From assembly GCF_005405925.1 (NCBI RefSeq), contig NZ_BJHV01000001.1, forward strand, positions 10,540,001 through 10,604,000: a DNA stretch of 64,000 bases. Direction: 5' to 3'. The stretch is from Streptomyces antimycoticus. GTDB lineage: Bacteria; Actinomycetota; Actinomycetes; Streptomycetales; Streptomycetaceae. Positions 19,730 through 29,106 of the stretch are shown here, in pieces. Under the pieces are notes generated by a model. It made no database searches, was not told the origin of the DNA, and worked only from the letters and a program-made list of their open reading frames with translations. The first letter of the stretch is position 1. Each line of letters begins with the position of its first letter. The position numbers were made by a program, and so were the translations under genes.

Positions 19730-20764
19730 ATGGCCACTGACGCCCTGATGCAGCTCGGCATGATCGGGCTCGGCCGGATGGGCGCGAACCTCGTACGCCG
19801 GCTGACGCGCGACGGCCACCACTGTGTGGTCTATGACGTCAACGAGAGCGCGGTGAGGGAGCTGGAGAGCGAGGGCGCCGTCGCCGCCCACTCGCTCGGC
19901 GACCTGGTGACGAAGCTGGAGCGGCCACGGGCCGTCTGGCTGATGCTGCCCGCCGCCGTCGTACAGTCCACCCTCGATCAGCTCACCGAGCTCCTCGACC
20001 CGGACGACGCGGTCATCGACGGTGGCAACTCCTACTACCGCGATGACATCACCCGCGCGGCACAGCTCACTCCGCACCGGCTGCACTATCTGGACTGCGG
20101 AACATCGGGCGGGGTCTGGGGACTTGAGCGCGGCTACTGCCTCATGATCGGCGGCGAGCAGGAGCCCGTCACCCGGCTCGACCCCATCTTCCGCACCATC
20201 GCGCCCGGTGCCGGTTCCGCCGAGCCGACACCGAGCAGACATGGCGACGGGACCGCGCCGGAGGGCTATCTCCACTGCGGTCCGAGCGGGGCCGGCCACT
20301 TCGTGAAGATGGTCCACAATGGGGTCGAGTACGGAATGATGGCCGCGGTCGCCGAGGGGCTCAGCATCATCGAGCACGCGGACGTCGGCTTGCGCAAGCG
20401 CTCGGCGGACGCGGAGACCACCCCGCTGCGCGAGCCGGAGGCGTACCAGTACGAGATCGACGTCGGCGAGGTCGCCGAAGTGTGGCGCCGCGGCTCGGTC
20501 GTGGGCTCCTGGCTCGTCGACCTCACCGCGGACGCGCTGACCCGGTCACCGAAGCTGGACGAGTTCACCGGACGTGTCTCGGACTCCGGCGAAGGGCGAT
20601 GGACAGTACGGGCCGCGGTCGACGAGGGCGTACCCGCCGCCGTGATCTCCACGGCGCTCACCGACCGGTTCCAGTCCCGGGGCCTCGGCGAGTTCGCCGA
20701 CCGGGTGCTGTCCGCCATGCGCAGCGAGTTCGGCGGACACGCCGAGAAAAGGAGCGGACCGTGA
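19730..20764 (+). CDS. gnd: 6-phosphogluconate dehydrogenase, decarboxylating (short form)
   Basis: ATG 19730 follows AGAGGAGA. At 344 residues it is the short form of the enzyme. The nucleotide-binding motif is GMIGLGRMGANLVRRL; the substrate signatures are VIDGGNSYYRDD, LDCGTSGGVWGLERGYCLMIGG and the catalytic lysine region GAGHFVKMVHNGVEYGMM. An Asp-containing turn (VVYDVN) at the end of strand beta-2 fits the NAD-preferring short group, though cofactor choice must be measured. It converts 6-phosphogluconate to ribulose 5-phosphate and CO2. Its stop overlaps the zwf start (GTGA), so the two are translationally coupled. Confidence 0.93.
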   Translation: MATDALMQLGMIGLGRMGANLVRRLTRDGHHCVVYDVNESAVRELESEGAVAAHSLGDLVTKLERPRAVWLMLPAAVVQSTLDQLTELLDPDDAVIDGGNSYYRDDITRAAQLTPHRLHYLDCGTSGGVWGLERGYCLMIGGEQEPVTRLDPIFRTIAPGAGSAEPTPSRHGDGTAPEGYLHCGPSGAGHFVKMVHNGVEYGMMAAVAEGLSIIEHADVGLRKRSADAETTPLREPEAYQYEIDVGEVAEVWRRGSVVGSWLVDLTADALTRSPKLDEFTGRVSDSGEGRWTVRAAVDEGVPAAVISTALTDRFQSRGLGEFADRVLSAMRSEFGGHAEKRSGP

Positions 20765-22236
20765 CCCGCCCGGACAACCACGTCGTCGTGCTCTTCGGCG
20801 TCACCGGCGACCTCGCCAAGCGCAAATTGCTCCCCGGTCTCTTCCACCTCGCCAAGGCAGGCCTCCTCCCGGACCGCTACCGTATCGTCGGCTCGGCACC
20901 AACCCAGTTCGCACTTAGTGACGACGACTTCCGTACATACGCGCGCGATGCCGTCGCCACCTTCGGACTGTCGGAGCCCTCTGGGCCGGCGTGGCAGTCC
21001 TTCGAGGACTCACTGTCCTTCGGCGCCGCCGATCCTCAGGATCCCGGCCCGCTCCTCGCGGCGGTACAAGCAGCCGAGGAATCCCTCGGCGGGGAGCCAC
21101 GTAGACTGTTCCATCTGGCCGTTCCGCCCTCCGCATTCGCATCCGTCATCGGAATGCTCGGCGACACTAACCTCGCACAGCACTCCAAAGTGATCGTGGA
21201 GAAGCCGTTCGGCATCGATCTCGCGTCAGCCCGAGCGCTCAACAAGACGATCCACGCCGTCTTCGACGAATCCCGGATCTTTCGCATCGATCACTTCCTC
21301 GGCAAGGAGTCGGTGGACAACATCCTCGCCCTCCGCTTCGCCAACGGCATGTTCGAACCCATCTGGAATCGGGACCACATCAGCCATGTGCAGATCGATG
21401 TGCCCGAGACACTCGGCCTTGAGGGCCGCGGCCACTTCTACGAAGGCACCGGAGCCTTCCGGGACATGATTGTCACGCACCTGATCCAGGTACTCGGCAT
21501 CGTGGCAATGGAACCACCCGTCTGGCTCGCCGCCCAGCCATTGCGCGATGAGAAGGCCAAGGTCTTCGAGGCGCTGCGCCCCATCGAACCCGGGCACGTC
21601 GTACGCGGCCAGTACGACAGTTACCGGGACGAGCCGGGAGTCGCGCCCGATTCGTCGACCGAGACGTTCACCGCGCTGCGGCTGGAGGTGGACAACTGGC
21701 GGTGGGCCGGGGTCCCGTTCTACCTGCGCTCCGGCAAGAACCTCGCACAGCACCGCGAGGTGATCACGCTCGGCCTGCGTGAACCACCCCTGAGGATGTT
21801 CCGTACGGATCTTCCCCACCGGGAGAAGAACCAAGGAAACAAGATTGTGATCGACTTCGGGGACCCTGGGTGGATCGCAGCCCGCTTCCTCGTCAAGGAA
21901 CCCGGTCCCGCCATGGACCTCGCACCGGCGACCATGACCTTCTGCTACAACGACTCCTTCTGCCAGGCCCACGGACTTCAGGGATACGAACGACTGATCC
22001 TGGACGCCATGGTCGGCGACCAGTCGCTGTTCACCCGCTCGGACGGAATTGAACACATCTGGGAGGTGTCCACCCCTCTGCTCGACAACCCACCGCCGCT
22101 CCAGCCGTACGCCCCTGGCTCGTGGGGCCCCGAACCGGCCGTCAGCGAACTCATCGCGCCACACCAGTGGTATCTGCCAGGCGCCGGCGACGATGCCATC
22201 GGGGTCCTGGCCGAGGCCGACTCTGAAAGTGTGTGA
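20761..22236 (+). CDS. zwf: Glucose-6-phosphate 1-dehydrogenase
   Basis: The protein has 491 residues from GTG 20761, which overlaps the gnd stop and follows AAAGGAG. The dinucleotide-binding motif is FGVTGDLAKRKLLPGLF, the active-site signature is RIDHFLGKE, and VEKPFGIDLASA and FYLRSGKNL line the substrate site. It makes 6-phosphogluconolactone and reduced nicotinamide cofactor, the entry step of the oxidative pentose-phosphate path. The allosteric partner gene opcA, often next to actinobacterial zwf, is absent, and no lactonase gene is present. Confidence 0.95.
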   Translation: MTRPDNHVVVLFGVTGDLAKRKLLPGLFHLAKAGLLPDRYRIVGSAPTQFALSDDDFRTYARDAVATFGLSEPSGPAWQSFEDSLSFGAADPQDPGPLLAAVQAAEESLGGEPRRLFHLAVPPSAFASVIGMLGDTNLAQHSKVIVEKPFGIDLASARALNKTIHAVFDESRIFRIDHFLGKESVDNILALRFANGMFEPIWNRDHISHVQIDVPETLGLEGRGHFYEGTGAFRDMIVTHLIQVLGIVAMEPPVWLAAQPLRDEKAKVFEALRPIEPGHVVRGQYDSYRDEPGVAPDSSTETFTALRLEVDNWRWAGVPFYLRSGKNLAQHREVITLGLREPPLRMFRTDLPHREKNQGNKIVIDFGDPGWIAARFLVKEPGPAMDLAPATMTFCYNDSFCQAHGLQGYERLILDAMVGDQSLFTRSDGIEHIWEVSTPLLDNPPPLQPYAPGSWGPEPAVSELIAPHQWYLPGAGDDAIGVLAEADSESV

Positions 22237-22272
22237 GGCGGGTAGCTGCCGCCAACCGCGCTCCAACAGAGC

Positions 22273-22953
22273 ATGCTCCCCACACTGCCCGAGTACCTCC
22301 CGGTCCTGAAGATCGCCGCCCGCTACCAGCCCAGCCGGCACGGGCTTGATATCGGCGGAGACTGGTACGACGCGTTCCTCTTGCCCGACGGTGCGGTCGC
22401 CCTGGAGATCGGCGACGCCCAAGGGCACGACGTGGACGCCTCAGCTTTCATGGGACAGGTGCGCCCGTCCATGCGCGCGATCACCACCCACGAACCGGGG
22501 CCGGGAGCCGTGCTGACACGCACCAACGAGCTGCTCGTCACCATGGACGCACGACGCTTCGCCAGCTGCACCATGCTGCGCATCGATCCGCGCGACGGAC
22601 AGGTCATCGGCACCAGCGCAGGCCACGTGCCGCTGCTCTTGGCACGCGACGACGGCAGCCACGACATCGGCACACTTTCCGGCGGGCCGGTACTGGGAGT
22701 CGTGCCCGAGATCGACTACCCCGAGGAGACCTTCACGCTGGAAAAGAACACCGCGATGGTCCTGGTCACCGACGCCGTCGTCGAAGGGCCGGGGCTGACC
22801 CTGGAAGCCGGGCTGGAACGAGCGGGAACGCCGGCCGGCCAGGCTCTCCACGACCGCCTCGACGTCGAGGCGACGGCAGACCGAATCCTCGACGCCGCGG
22901 TCGCGGTGGATCACCTCGACGACGTGGCCGTACTGGTGATCCGACGCGCTGAT
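22273..22953 (+). pseudogene. SpoIIE/PP2C-type serine phosphatase core, truncated at both ends
   Basis: About 227 residues form a SpoIIE-type PP2C domain: LPEYLPVLKIAARYQP, GGDWYDAF and GDAQGHD with metal-binding Asp residues, SAGHVPLLL, VTDAVVEG and DDVAVLVIR. The usual sensor (GAF/PAS) N-terminus is missing: the frame closes at TAG 22243, though ALQQSMLP just before the ATG still belongs to the gene. At the 3' end the native stop is gone, and the frame stays open to 24291 across two antisense genes. Such enzymes dephosphorylate anti-anti-sigma factors. It was probably moved here by recombination. Confidence 0.75.
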
Positions 22954-22956
22954 GGG

Positions 22957-23421
22957 CTACGACCTCGGGTCGTCGACCTTGAGCTTGTCTCCGGTGTTGG
23001 AGACGTAGACCACCAGGAGCTTGGCCCGTTCGGTCCGGCTGGTGTTCTCGGTCAGGACGTGGTGAGCGCCCGGCCGCTCGACCCAGTTCTCGCCCTGGCG
23101 GTAGGTGCGCACGGGCTTGCCGGCGAGCTGGCTGCGCACGGTGCCTTCAAGGACGTAGGCGTAGACGAACGCCTGGCCGTGCCGGTGCGGCACCGCGCGT
23201 GCTTTGGGCGGGAAGTCGACGACCATCGAGGTGAACGTCTTGCCCTTCACATTCGGGAGGGCCTGCTGGTGCAGGGGCTTGACGGTTTCGCTGGGGTGCT
23301 TCGATGTCACGGCCGCGGCGGGCGTCTTGGCGCGGGCGGGCTGGTCCGAGGCGGTGCAGGCCGTGGCCGCGGCCAGCGTGGCGACGGCCAGCAGGCCACC
23401 GGCGATCCGCATTCCGGTCAC
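22957..23421 (-). CDS. Cupin-domain lipoprotein
   Basis: The protein has 154 residues from GTG 23421, with AGGAG seven bases before it. A lipoprotein-type signal (ATLAAATAC) puts the mature protein on the outer face of the membrane. A single cupin barrel follows, with metal-ligand histidines in VPHRHGQAFVYAYVLEG and the second motif ENWVERPGAHHVLTEN. Its ligand or reaction is unknown. It lies 14 bp downstream of the NADP oxidoreductase on the same strand and is probably cotranscribed with it. Confidence 0.85.
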   Translation of the reverse strand: MTGMRIAGGLLAVATLAAATACTASDQPARAKTPAAAVTSKHPSETVKPLHQQALPNVKGKTFTSMVVDFPPKARAVPHRHGQAFVYAYVLEGTVRSQLAGKPVRTYRQGENWVERPGAHHVLTENTSRTERAKLLVVYVSNTGDKLKVDDPRS

Positions 23422-23435
23422 GATGGGTCTCCTGT

Positions 23436-24356
23436 TCAGTCTTCCGCGACGCGGATGATCGCCTTGCCCGGGATGCGGGTGGCGGGGGCGAACGCGGCGG
23501 GTGCTTCGGTGAGTGGCCGTACGGCGCCGACGACGGGCTTGAGCCGGCCGTCCCTCACTCGCGTGGCGAGGTCGGTGAGCCGGGCGCGGTCGGGTTCGAC
23601 GACGAAGAAGATTGCCCGTCCGTCCTTGGGCTGGACTTTGGGCGGCATGACGATGGTGACCAGCGTGCCGCCGACCCGGACCAGGGCGGTCGAGCGGTCG
23701 AGGATGTCGCCGCCGATCACGTCGAACACGACGTCGACCTCGCCGGCGTCCTCCAGTTTCTCGGTCTGCAGGTCGATGAAGGTGTCGACGCCCAGCGCGA
23801 GCGCGGCGTCCCGGTCGGCGGACCGTCCGGTGCCGATGACGCGGGCGCCGGCCTCGCGGGCGAGCTGTACCGCGATCGAGCCGACGCCGCCCGTGGCGCC
23901 GTTGATCAGGACGGTCTGGCCGGTGGTGAGGTGGCCGTGGTCGAACAGGCCCTGCCAGGCGGTGAGCCCGGAGATGGGCAGTGCGGCGGCCAGGGTGTGG
24001 TCGATGTCCGCCGGCAGCGGCGCGAGGTTGCGGGCCTCCACCGCGACGTACTCGGCGAGCGAGCCGTTGCGGGCCCAGTCGGCCAGGCCGAACACCCGCT
24101 GTCCGACGCTCAGGCCGGTGGTGCCGAATCCCAGCTCTTCGACGACACCGGACAGCTCGTGCCCGGGCACGCTCGGCGTCCGGTCGCGGCCTGCGCGATC
24201 GGTCCACGTGGCGGGCCAGTCCAGCTCTCCGGGGGTGATGCCCGCTGCGTGTACTCGCACGATGACGTCGTTCTCGGCCGCGTGGGGGTAGGGCATGTCC
24301 GTCAGGGACAGCCCGGCGAGACCGGCGTTACGGTCTCGGACAGTGATGGCTTGCAT
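23436..24356 (-). CDS. NADP-dependent quinone-oxidoreductase-like medium-chain dehydrogenase
   Basis: ATG 24356 is preceded by AAGGA at the right distance; an earlier ATG in frame at 24383 is not. The 306-residue protein starts MQAITVRDRNAG and has the MDR layout without structural zinc: GHELSGVVEE, then the Rossmann loop ATGGVGSIAVQLAREAGARV, then FDVIGGDILDRS. Enzymes of this group reduce quinones or enones with NADPH. The ECF41 sigma gene 197 bp upstream on the same strand probably controls it, as ECF41 factors usually sit beside small oxidoreductases. Confidence 0.9.
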   Translation of the reverse strand: MQAITVRDRNAGLAGLSLTDMPYPHAAENDVIVRVHAAGITPGELDWPATWTDRAGRDRTPSVPGHELSGVVEELGFGTTGLSVGQRVFGLADWARNGSLAEYVAVEARNLAPLPADIDHTLAAALPISGLTAWQGLFDHGHLTTGQTVLINGATGGVGSIAVQLAREAGARVIGTGRSADRDAALALGVDTFIDLQTEKLEDAGEVDVVFDVIGGDILDRSTALVRVGGTLVTIVMPPKVQPKDGRAIFFVVEPDRARLTDLATRVRDGRLKPVVGAVRPLTEAPAAFAPATRIPGKAIIRVAED

Positions 24357-24553
24357 AAAGGTCCTTACTGGGGAAGGGCGCACGAGCGCGCGGCCCCTTC
24401 ACACAGGGCTCATCGCGGCTCGTCGGCGGAGGAACGCAGCAGGTGGACGCATGCCGTCCGCATGATCGATCTCATCTGCCCGCGAGCGTTCCTTCGTCTG
24501 TCCCGATGTGGTTCTCATCAGGGAGACGAGGCAGCCCCTCGGGGTGTGACAGC

Positions 24554-25444
24554 TCAGACGTGAGAAAGCTTGTCCGGGTTGATGACCCTGCGGTACGCGG
24601 TTATCAGACCGTCTGTGATCTGCAGCGTGTCCACGGAGTAGACACGACCCTCCCGGCGGAACACCAGGGCGAGCTCGCCGCCGACCTCGGCGAGGTCGAT
24701 GCGGTCCGGACGCCACTGGCTGCCCACCCGCACCATCACCTCGGCGACGCGCTGACCACCGTGGATGAGCTTGCGCGCCGCGGCAGCCTTGCCGCCGCCG
24801 TCGGTGACGTAGACAGCGTCCGGGTGCAGCAGCCTGACCAGGCCGGCCAGATCCCCGGCCTCGTACGCGGCGCGGAAGACCGCGAGTACGCGTTCACGCT
24901 CTTCTCTCGGCGCCTGCGGCGTGGACTGATTCGCCTTGGCGACCCGCCGCCGTGCCCGCGAGGCGAGCTGCCGGGCACCCGGCACGGAAACATCCAGCAC
25001 CTCAGCGATCCGGCCGAACTCAAAACCGAAGACATCGTGCAGGACGAAGGCCACTCGCTCCGGCGGGCTCAGTTCTTCCATGATCAGGAGCATCGCCGAA
25101 CTGACGGACTCGTCGACAAGGACCGGTTCCGATGCGTCCGGCCCCGTCAGCAGCGGTTCCGGCAGCCACGGCCCGACGTAGGTCTCCCGGCGGAAACGGG
25201 CACTCTTGAGGATGTCGTACGACCGCCGCGCAGCCACCGTGACCAACCAGGCCCGCGGATCGCCGACATCTCGCAGATCCGCCCCGGCCGCCCGCAGCCA
25301 CACATCCTGGGTCACGTCCTCGGCATCGGCCACACTCCCCAGCAGCCGGTAGGCCACACCGAAGACCGCGGGCCGATGGTTCTCCCAGTCGGCTCCGAGC
25401 ACGTCCTTCCGCCCAGACAGCCCCGGCGCGTGCCCGTCACCCAT
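24554..25444 (-). CDS. sigJ: ECF41-type RNA polymerase sigma factor (SigJ-like) with C-terminal SnoaL domain
   Basis: The protein has 296 residues from ATG 25444, with GGAGG ten bases upstream. Region 2 (VFGVAYRLLGSVADAEDVTQ) recognises the -10 element and region 4 (PPERVAFVLHDVFGFEFGRI) the -35. After residue 180 a SnoaL/NTF2-like domain follows, with the ECF41 hallmark DGGGK in VYVTDGGGKAAAARK. In this family the extension, rather than an anti-sigma protein, controls activity. It is followed by an oxidoreductase and a cupin lipoprotein, its likely targets. Confidence 0.93.
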   Translation of the reverse strand: MGDGHAPGLSGRKDVLGADWENHRPAVFGVAYRLLGSVADAEDVTQDVWLRAAGADLRDVGDPRAWLVTVAARRSYDILKSARFRRETYVGPWLPEPLLTGPDASEPVLVDESVSSAMLLIMEELSPPERVAFVLHDVFGFEFGRIAEVLDVSVPGARQLASRARRRVAKANQSTPQAPREERERVLAVFRAAYEAGDLAGLVRLLHPDAVYVTDGGGKAAAARKLIHGGQRVAEVMVRVGSQWRPDRIDLAEVGGELALVFRREGRVYSVDTLQITDGLITAYRRVINPDKLSHV

Positions 25445-26004
25445 ACAGACGCAACCTCCTCCAACTCGCGGGATCCAGAGTAGCCATCCGAACTCGTGAT
25501 CTGCGCAGCGCCGCACCCGGAGGACGGGCGGACGCCAGGCGCCGCGTTCCAAGGGCCCCTGCGGCGTCAGCGTGCAGATGCCGGACAGACCCGCCGCCGA
25601 GCGCGACGAGGAAGCCGTCGCCCTATGGCGGGAGGTGACCTGGGCCATTCCCATCGGCGCGGTGCCCGGCAGCCTGCCGTCCGGCACCTTCTCCCGCGGC
25701 CACTGCCACGGCCCCATCGTCACCGTGGACCAGGCCTTTTCTCCCGGGGCGATTCCGGTTGAAGGGGGTATCTATATGACATGAATGCGGTGAGTCTCAA
25801 AATACTGGCAGTTTCGCAGCAACAACTCAACGTGTTCCGGACCTTTATCGGTGGCATGGTCGTTTCCGGTGCGCTCGTCTGGGCCGTGCGGCTCGACATG
25901 GCCGTGCCCGCGGCGCGGGCAGTCCGGCCGGCCGTCCCCGCCTGCTCAGTCGTGACTGCAAGCGTGAGAACCCAAGCCGGAGACCGGGCCGCCCTTCGAC
26001 GTGC
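25445..26004. other. Intergenic, no supported gene
   Basis: A short open frame at 25572-25784 and another at 25781-26086 (MNAVSLKILAVSQQQL) lack homology I can name and ribosome-binding sites. The second overlaps a PP2C relic on the other strand. Confidence 0.4.
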
Positions 26005-26196
26005 ACCGACAGGATCATCGAAAACACCGTTGGTGACCATCACCAGCGCACGGTTTCTGCGCGGCTCGAAGGTTGTCTCGGCGTAGTCGGCGTCGCACAG
26101 TATGCCCATCACCGGCCCGCCAGGAAGCTCCGTAATTCCATGGCCGCCGTCCGGGCTCATAGCAGAGGCGGTGACCAGTCCCGGTTCCCTTTCCGG
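26005..26196 (-). pseudogene. SpoIIE/PP2C phosphatase relic
   Basis: On the minus strand the frame reads GGHGITELPGGPVMGI, then DADYAETTFEPRRNRALVMV and TNGVFDDPVG. This is the stretch before and including the fourth PP2C metal motif, and it parallels LSGGPVLGVVPEIDYPEETF in the phosphatase at 22273. Start, core metal motifs I-III and C-terminus are absent. It is a fragment of a gene of the same family, facing the other way. Confidence 0.6.
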
Positions 26197-26356
26197 AGCT
26201 GTCGCTGGGGCCCGAGCCTCCTCACGCCGGCGCGCGCATCGTGTCGTGAGCCACGAGGATGGGTGGTAGGAACCGAATGAAATGCCGGAGTCCTGCAAAC
26301 CCGGCCGCAACGAGTCGGCATCCTGCAAACGCAGTTCCCGAGAAGGGAGGGACACC

Positions 26357-27718
26357 GTGGCACGACTCAGGATTCTCGTCGTGGGCGCAGGCTTCGCGGG
26401 CGTCGCCTGCGTAAGCCGCCTGGAGCGCCGGCTGGCTCCCGCCGACGCGGACATCGCACTCGTCACGCCGGTCTCCTACCAGCTGTATCTGCCGCTGCTG
26501 CCGCAGGTCGCGGCGGGCATACTCACTGCGCAGTCGGTGGCGCTCTCGCTGCGCCGCGGAAGGTACCGCACCAGGATTATCCCGGGCCTTGCCATCGGCG
26601 TGGACGCCCGAGCGAAGGTCTGCGTCGTCCGCCGGATCACCGGCGAACTGACGAATGAGCGCTACGACTACATCGTGCTCGCGCCCGGCAGCGTGACCCG
26701 CACCTTCGACATCCCCGGCCTGAAGGAACACGGGCGCGGCATGAAAACGCTCGCCGAGGCCGCGTACCTGAGGGACCACGTCATCGCCCAGCTCGACCTG
26801 GCCGATGCCGCTCTCGACGAGCAGGAAAAGATCTCCCGACTGCAGTTCGTTGTCGTGGGAGGCGGCTACGCGGGCACTGAGACGGCGGCCTGCCTGCAGC
26901 GGCTCACCACCCACGCGGTGCGGCGCTACCCACGGCTCGATCCGAGCCTGATCAGGTGGCACCTGATTGACATCGCGCCGAAACTCATGCCCGAGCTGGG
27001 CGACAAGCTCGGCCGCAGCGCGATGGAGGTGCTCCAGCGGCGCGGGGTAGAGATCTCGCTCGGCGTGTCCGTCGCCGAGGCGAGGCCGGACCAGGTCACC
27101 TTCACCGACGGCCGGGTCGTCCCCTCCCGGACCTTGATCTGGACCGCAGGAGCGGTCGCCAGCCCGCTGGTGGAAACGCTGGGGGCCGAGACGGTACATG
27201 GACGGCTCGCCGCCACCGCGCAGATGACGCTGCCTGGCTTCGACGGCGTCTTCGCGCTGGGCGACGGCGCCGCCGTACCCGACCTGACGGGGGGCGACGG
27301 CGCAGTCTGCCCGCCCACTGCGCAGCACGCCCACCGGCAGGCCAAGACAGTGGCGGACAACGTCGTCGCCGCGCTCCGCGGCGAGCCGCTTCGGTCCTAC
27401 CGGCACAGGGACCTCGGTCTGGTGGTCGACCTGGGCGGCAGGGACGCGGTCGCCAAGCCGGTGGGCATCGAACTGCATGGGATGCCCGCGCAGGCGGTGG
27501 CCCGGGGCTACCACGTGGGGGCGATGCGCACCAATGTCGCCAAGGCGCGGGCGTTGACGAACTGGATACTGAACGCGGCTGCGGGCGACGACTTCGTACG
27601 GATCGGGTTCCTCGCTGAGGAACAGCCGTCACTGCGGCACTTCGAACAGACCGACGCCTACATGACACCGCAACAGGTGCGGGAGCACACCGCCTCGCTC
27701 AACGCCGACCAGGGCTGA
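26357..27718 (+). CDS. Type II NADH dehydrogenase (NDH-2-like FAD oxidoreductase)
   Basis: GTG 26357 has AAGGGAGG seven bases before it, giving 453 residues; the frame is open further upstream but that part does not look like protein. The FAD motif is VVGAGFAGVACVSRLE and the NADH motif VVVGGGYAGTETAACLQ. The FAD-contact strand is FDGVFALGDGAAVPD, followed by PPTAQHAHRQAKTVADNV. A hydrophobic C-terminal part (TNWILNAAAGDDFVRIGFL) would give monotopic membrane binding. It passes electrons from NADH to quinone without pumping protons. It stands alone but fits the redox block around it. Confidence 0.92.
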   Translation: MARLRILVVGAGFAGVACVSRLERRLAPADADIALVTPVSYQLYLPLLPQVAAGILTAQSVALSLRRGRYRTRIIPGLAIGVDARAKVCVVRRITGELTNERYDYIVLAPGSVTRTFDIPGLKEHGRGMKTLAEAAYLRDHVIAQLDLADAALDEQEKISRLQFVVVGGGYAGTETAACLQRLTTHAVRRYPRLDPSLIRWHLIDIAPKLMPELGDKLGRSAMEVLQRRGVEISLGVSVAEARPDQVTFTDGRVVPSRTLIWTAGAVASPLVETLGAETVHGRLAATAQMTLPGFDGVFALGDGAAVPDLTGGDGAVCPPTAQHAHRQAKTVADNVVAALRGEPLRSYRHRDLGLVVDLGGRDAVAKPVGIELHGMPAQAVARGYHVGAMRTNVAKARALTNWILNAAAGDDFVRIGFLAEEQPSLRHFEQTDAYMTPQQVREHTASLNADQG

Positions 27719-28012
27719 CGCCGCCGACCCGGCACGCCGTCGAATCGTCATACGGCGGACGCCACTCTTAGGCCATCGTCCATTGTCCGTGGTGGCTGAC
27801 GGGAGGAGGCTGGTGGGGCATGCCGGGCAGTGCTGCCGCACCGGTGCGCGGACCGGGCTGGACCGACCGATGCGCCGGCCCCGGGGTGCTGCCGCCCGGT
27901 AGGGGAGCGGTGTCGCCCGCGTAGACGGCGGCTCTGCATGCTGAGGTGCTCGGGGTCAGGCCGGATGCGAGTCGGCCGCTTCGGCGGTGCTCGTCGGTTC
28001 CGGTCAGTCCTG

Positions 28013-28501
28013 TCAGTCCTGCTGCGGGTGGTGGGCGGGGATCTGCGGGGGCTTTCCGGTGCGCTCGTAGTCGTTGAGCATCTCGATCCGGCGGACGTGC
28101 CGCTCGCCCTCGGAGAAGGGGGTGTTCACGAAGACCTCCACAAAGCGGGTGGCCTCCTGCTCTCTGTGCATCCGCGCGCCGATGCTGATGACGTTGGCGT
28201 TGTTGTGCTCGCGGCCCAGCGATGCAGTCTCCTCGCTCCAGGCGAGCGCGGCCCGCACACCCTTGACCTTGTTCGCCGCGATCGCCTCGCCGTTGCCCGA
28301 TCCGCCGATCACGATGCCGAGGCTGCCCGGATCGGCGGCCGTCCGCTCCGCTGCCCGAAGGCAGAAGACCGGGTAGTCGTCCTCGGCGTCGTAGATGTGC
28401 GGACCGCAATCCACCGGCTCGTGGCCGGCAGCCGTGAGCCACGCGACGAGGTGGTTCTTGAGTTCATAGCCGGCATGGTCCGAGCCGAGGTGCACGCGCA
28501 T
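28013..28501 (-). CDS. rpiB: Ribose-5-phosphate isomerase B
   Basis: The protein has 162 residues, typical for RpiB/LacAB. It begins MRVHLGSDHAGYELKNHL (substrate phosphate and Asp), and GIVIGGSGNGEAIAANKVKG forms the anion hole. Most RpiB proteins have a catalytic Cys at the first Ser of GGSGNGE; mycobacterial-type enzymes use Ser, as here, with a general-base Glu. It interconverts ribose and ribulose 5-phosphates and completes the set of pentose-phosphate enzymes in this window. Confidence 0.94.
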   Translation of the reverse strand: MRVHLGSDHAGYELKNHLVAWLTAAGHEPVDCGPHIYDAEDDYPVFCLRAAERTAADPGSLGIVIGGSGNGEAIAANKVKGVRAALAWSEETASLGREHNNANVISIGARMHREQEATRFVEVFVNTPFSEGERHVRRIEMLNDYERTGKPPQIPAHHPQQD

Positions 28502-28660
28502 GCTGCAGAGTTTGCCACGGTCGGCGTTTCGCGCCCGTATTCCTCAGGTGTGGCACGTCGAGCCACCGCCGTTTGGCGGAAGCAGCGATCTGGGAGAGAA
28601 ACCCGCTGCAGGGCCGGACCACTCCTGGAAGCTGGCGGAGCACGGGAGACGACGAGCGGC

Positions 28661-29106
28661 TCTGAGCGACGACACACGACTTGACGCCATCGCGCCGTTC
28701 GAGGTCTTCCACACCGGCGGCACTGCCTCCGGGAGCGCCCTCAGCGTGGAGCTGGTCAGCGCCGAGGCCCGCGGGAGGTCGTCAGCGGCACCGGCGGCCT
28801 GTCGCTGCGCGCCACCGGCACCCTCGACCCCCGTCGCCCGGCGTCGTCCTCGTCCCCGGCGCCTCCGGGCGCTCCGGTGACCCCAGCGACACCGCGGACT
28901 TCGAAAACGACGACGCGCAGGAGGACGCCATCCGGGTCCGGCCGGCCCGCACCTTGGCCGCCGAACTGCCGGTGCTGCTCAAGGCCGCCTTGGAGGAGGC
29001 GCGGATCATCGTGGCGACGGTCTGCGGCGGCTCGCCCGTCCCGGCCATGGCAGGCCTCCTCCAAGAGCGCCACGCCACCACTCACCAGCTGGGCCTGGAC
29101 ACGCTC
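28661..29106 (+). pseudogene. DJ-1/PfpI-family relic with two frameshifts
   Basis: Three frames in order give one DJ-1/PfpI protein: RLDAIAPFEVFHTGGTASGS, then PREVVSGTGGLSLRATGTLD, then GVVLVPGASGRSGDPSDTAD up to IIVATVCGGSPVPAMAGLLQ and RHATTHQLGLDTL. The nucleophile elbow Cys is present (VATVCGG). The switches lie at about 28766 and at the C-run 28828-28832, and each is cured by one added base. The first strand and start codon are missing and the C-terminal third is lost after DTLAPVHS, so it is probably dead even if the frameshifts are sequencing errors. Confidence 0.65.

Noticed and set aside
22957..24291. C-terminal extension of the PP2C frame as a real protein domain
   Set aside because: It is exactly antisense to two convincing genes with ribosome-binding sites, so it is read-through, not a domain.
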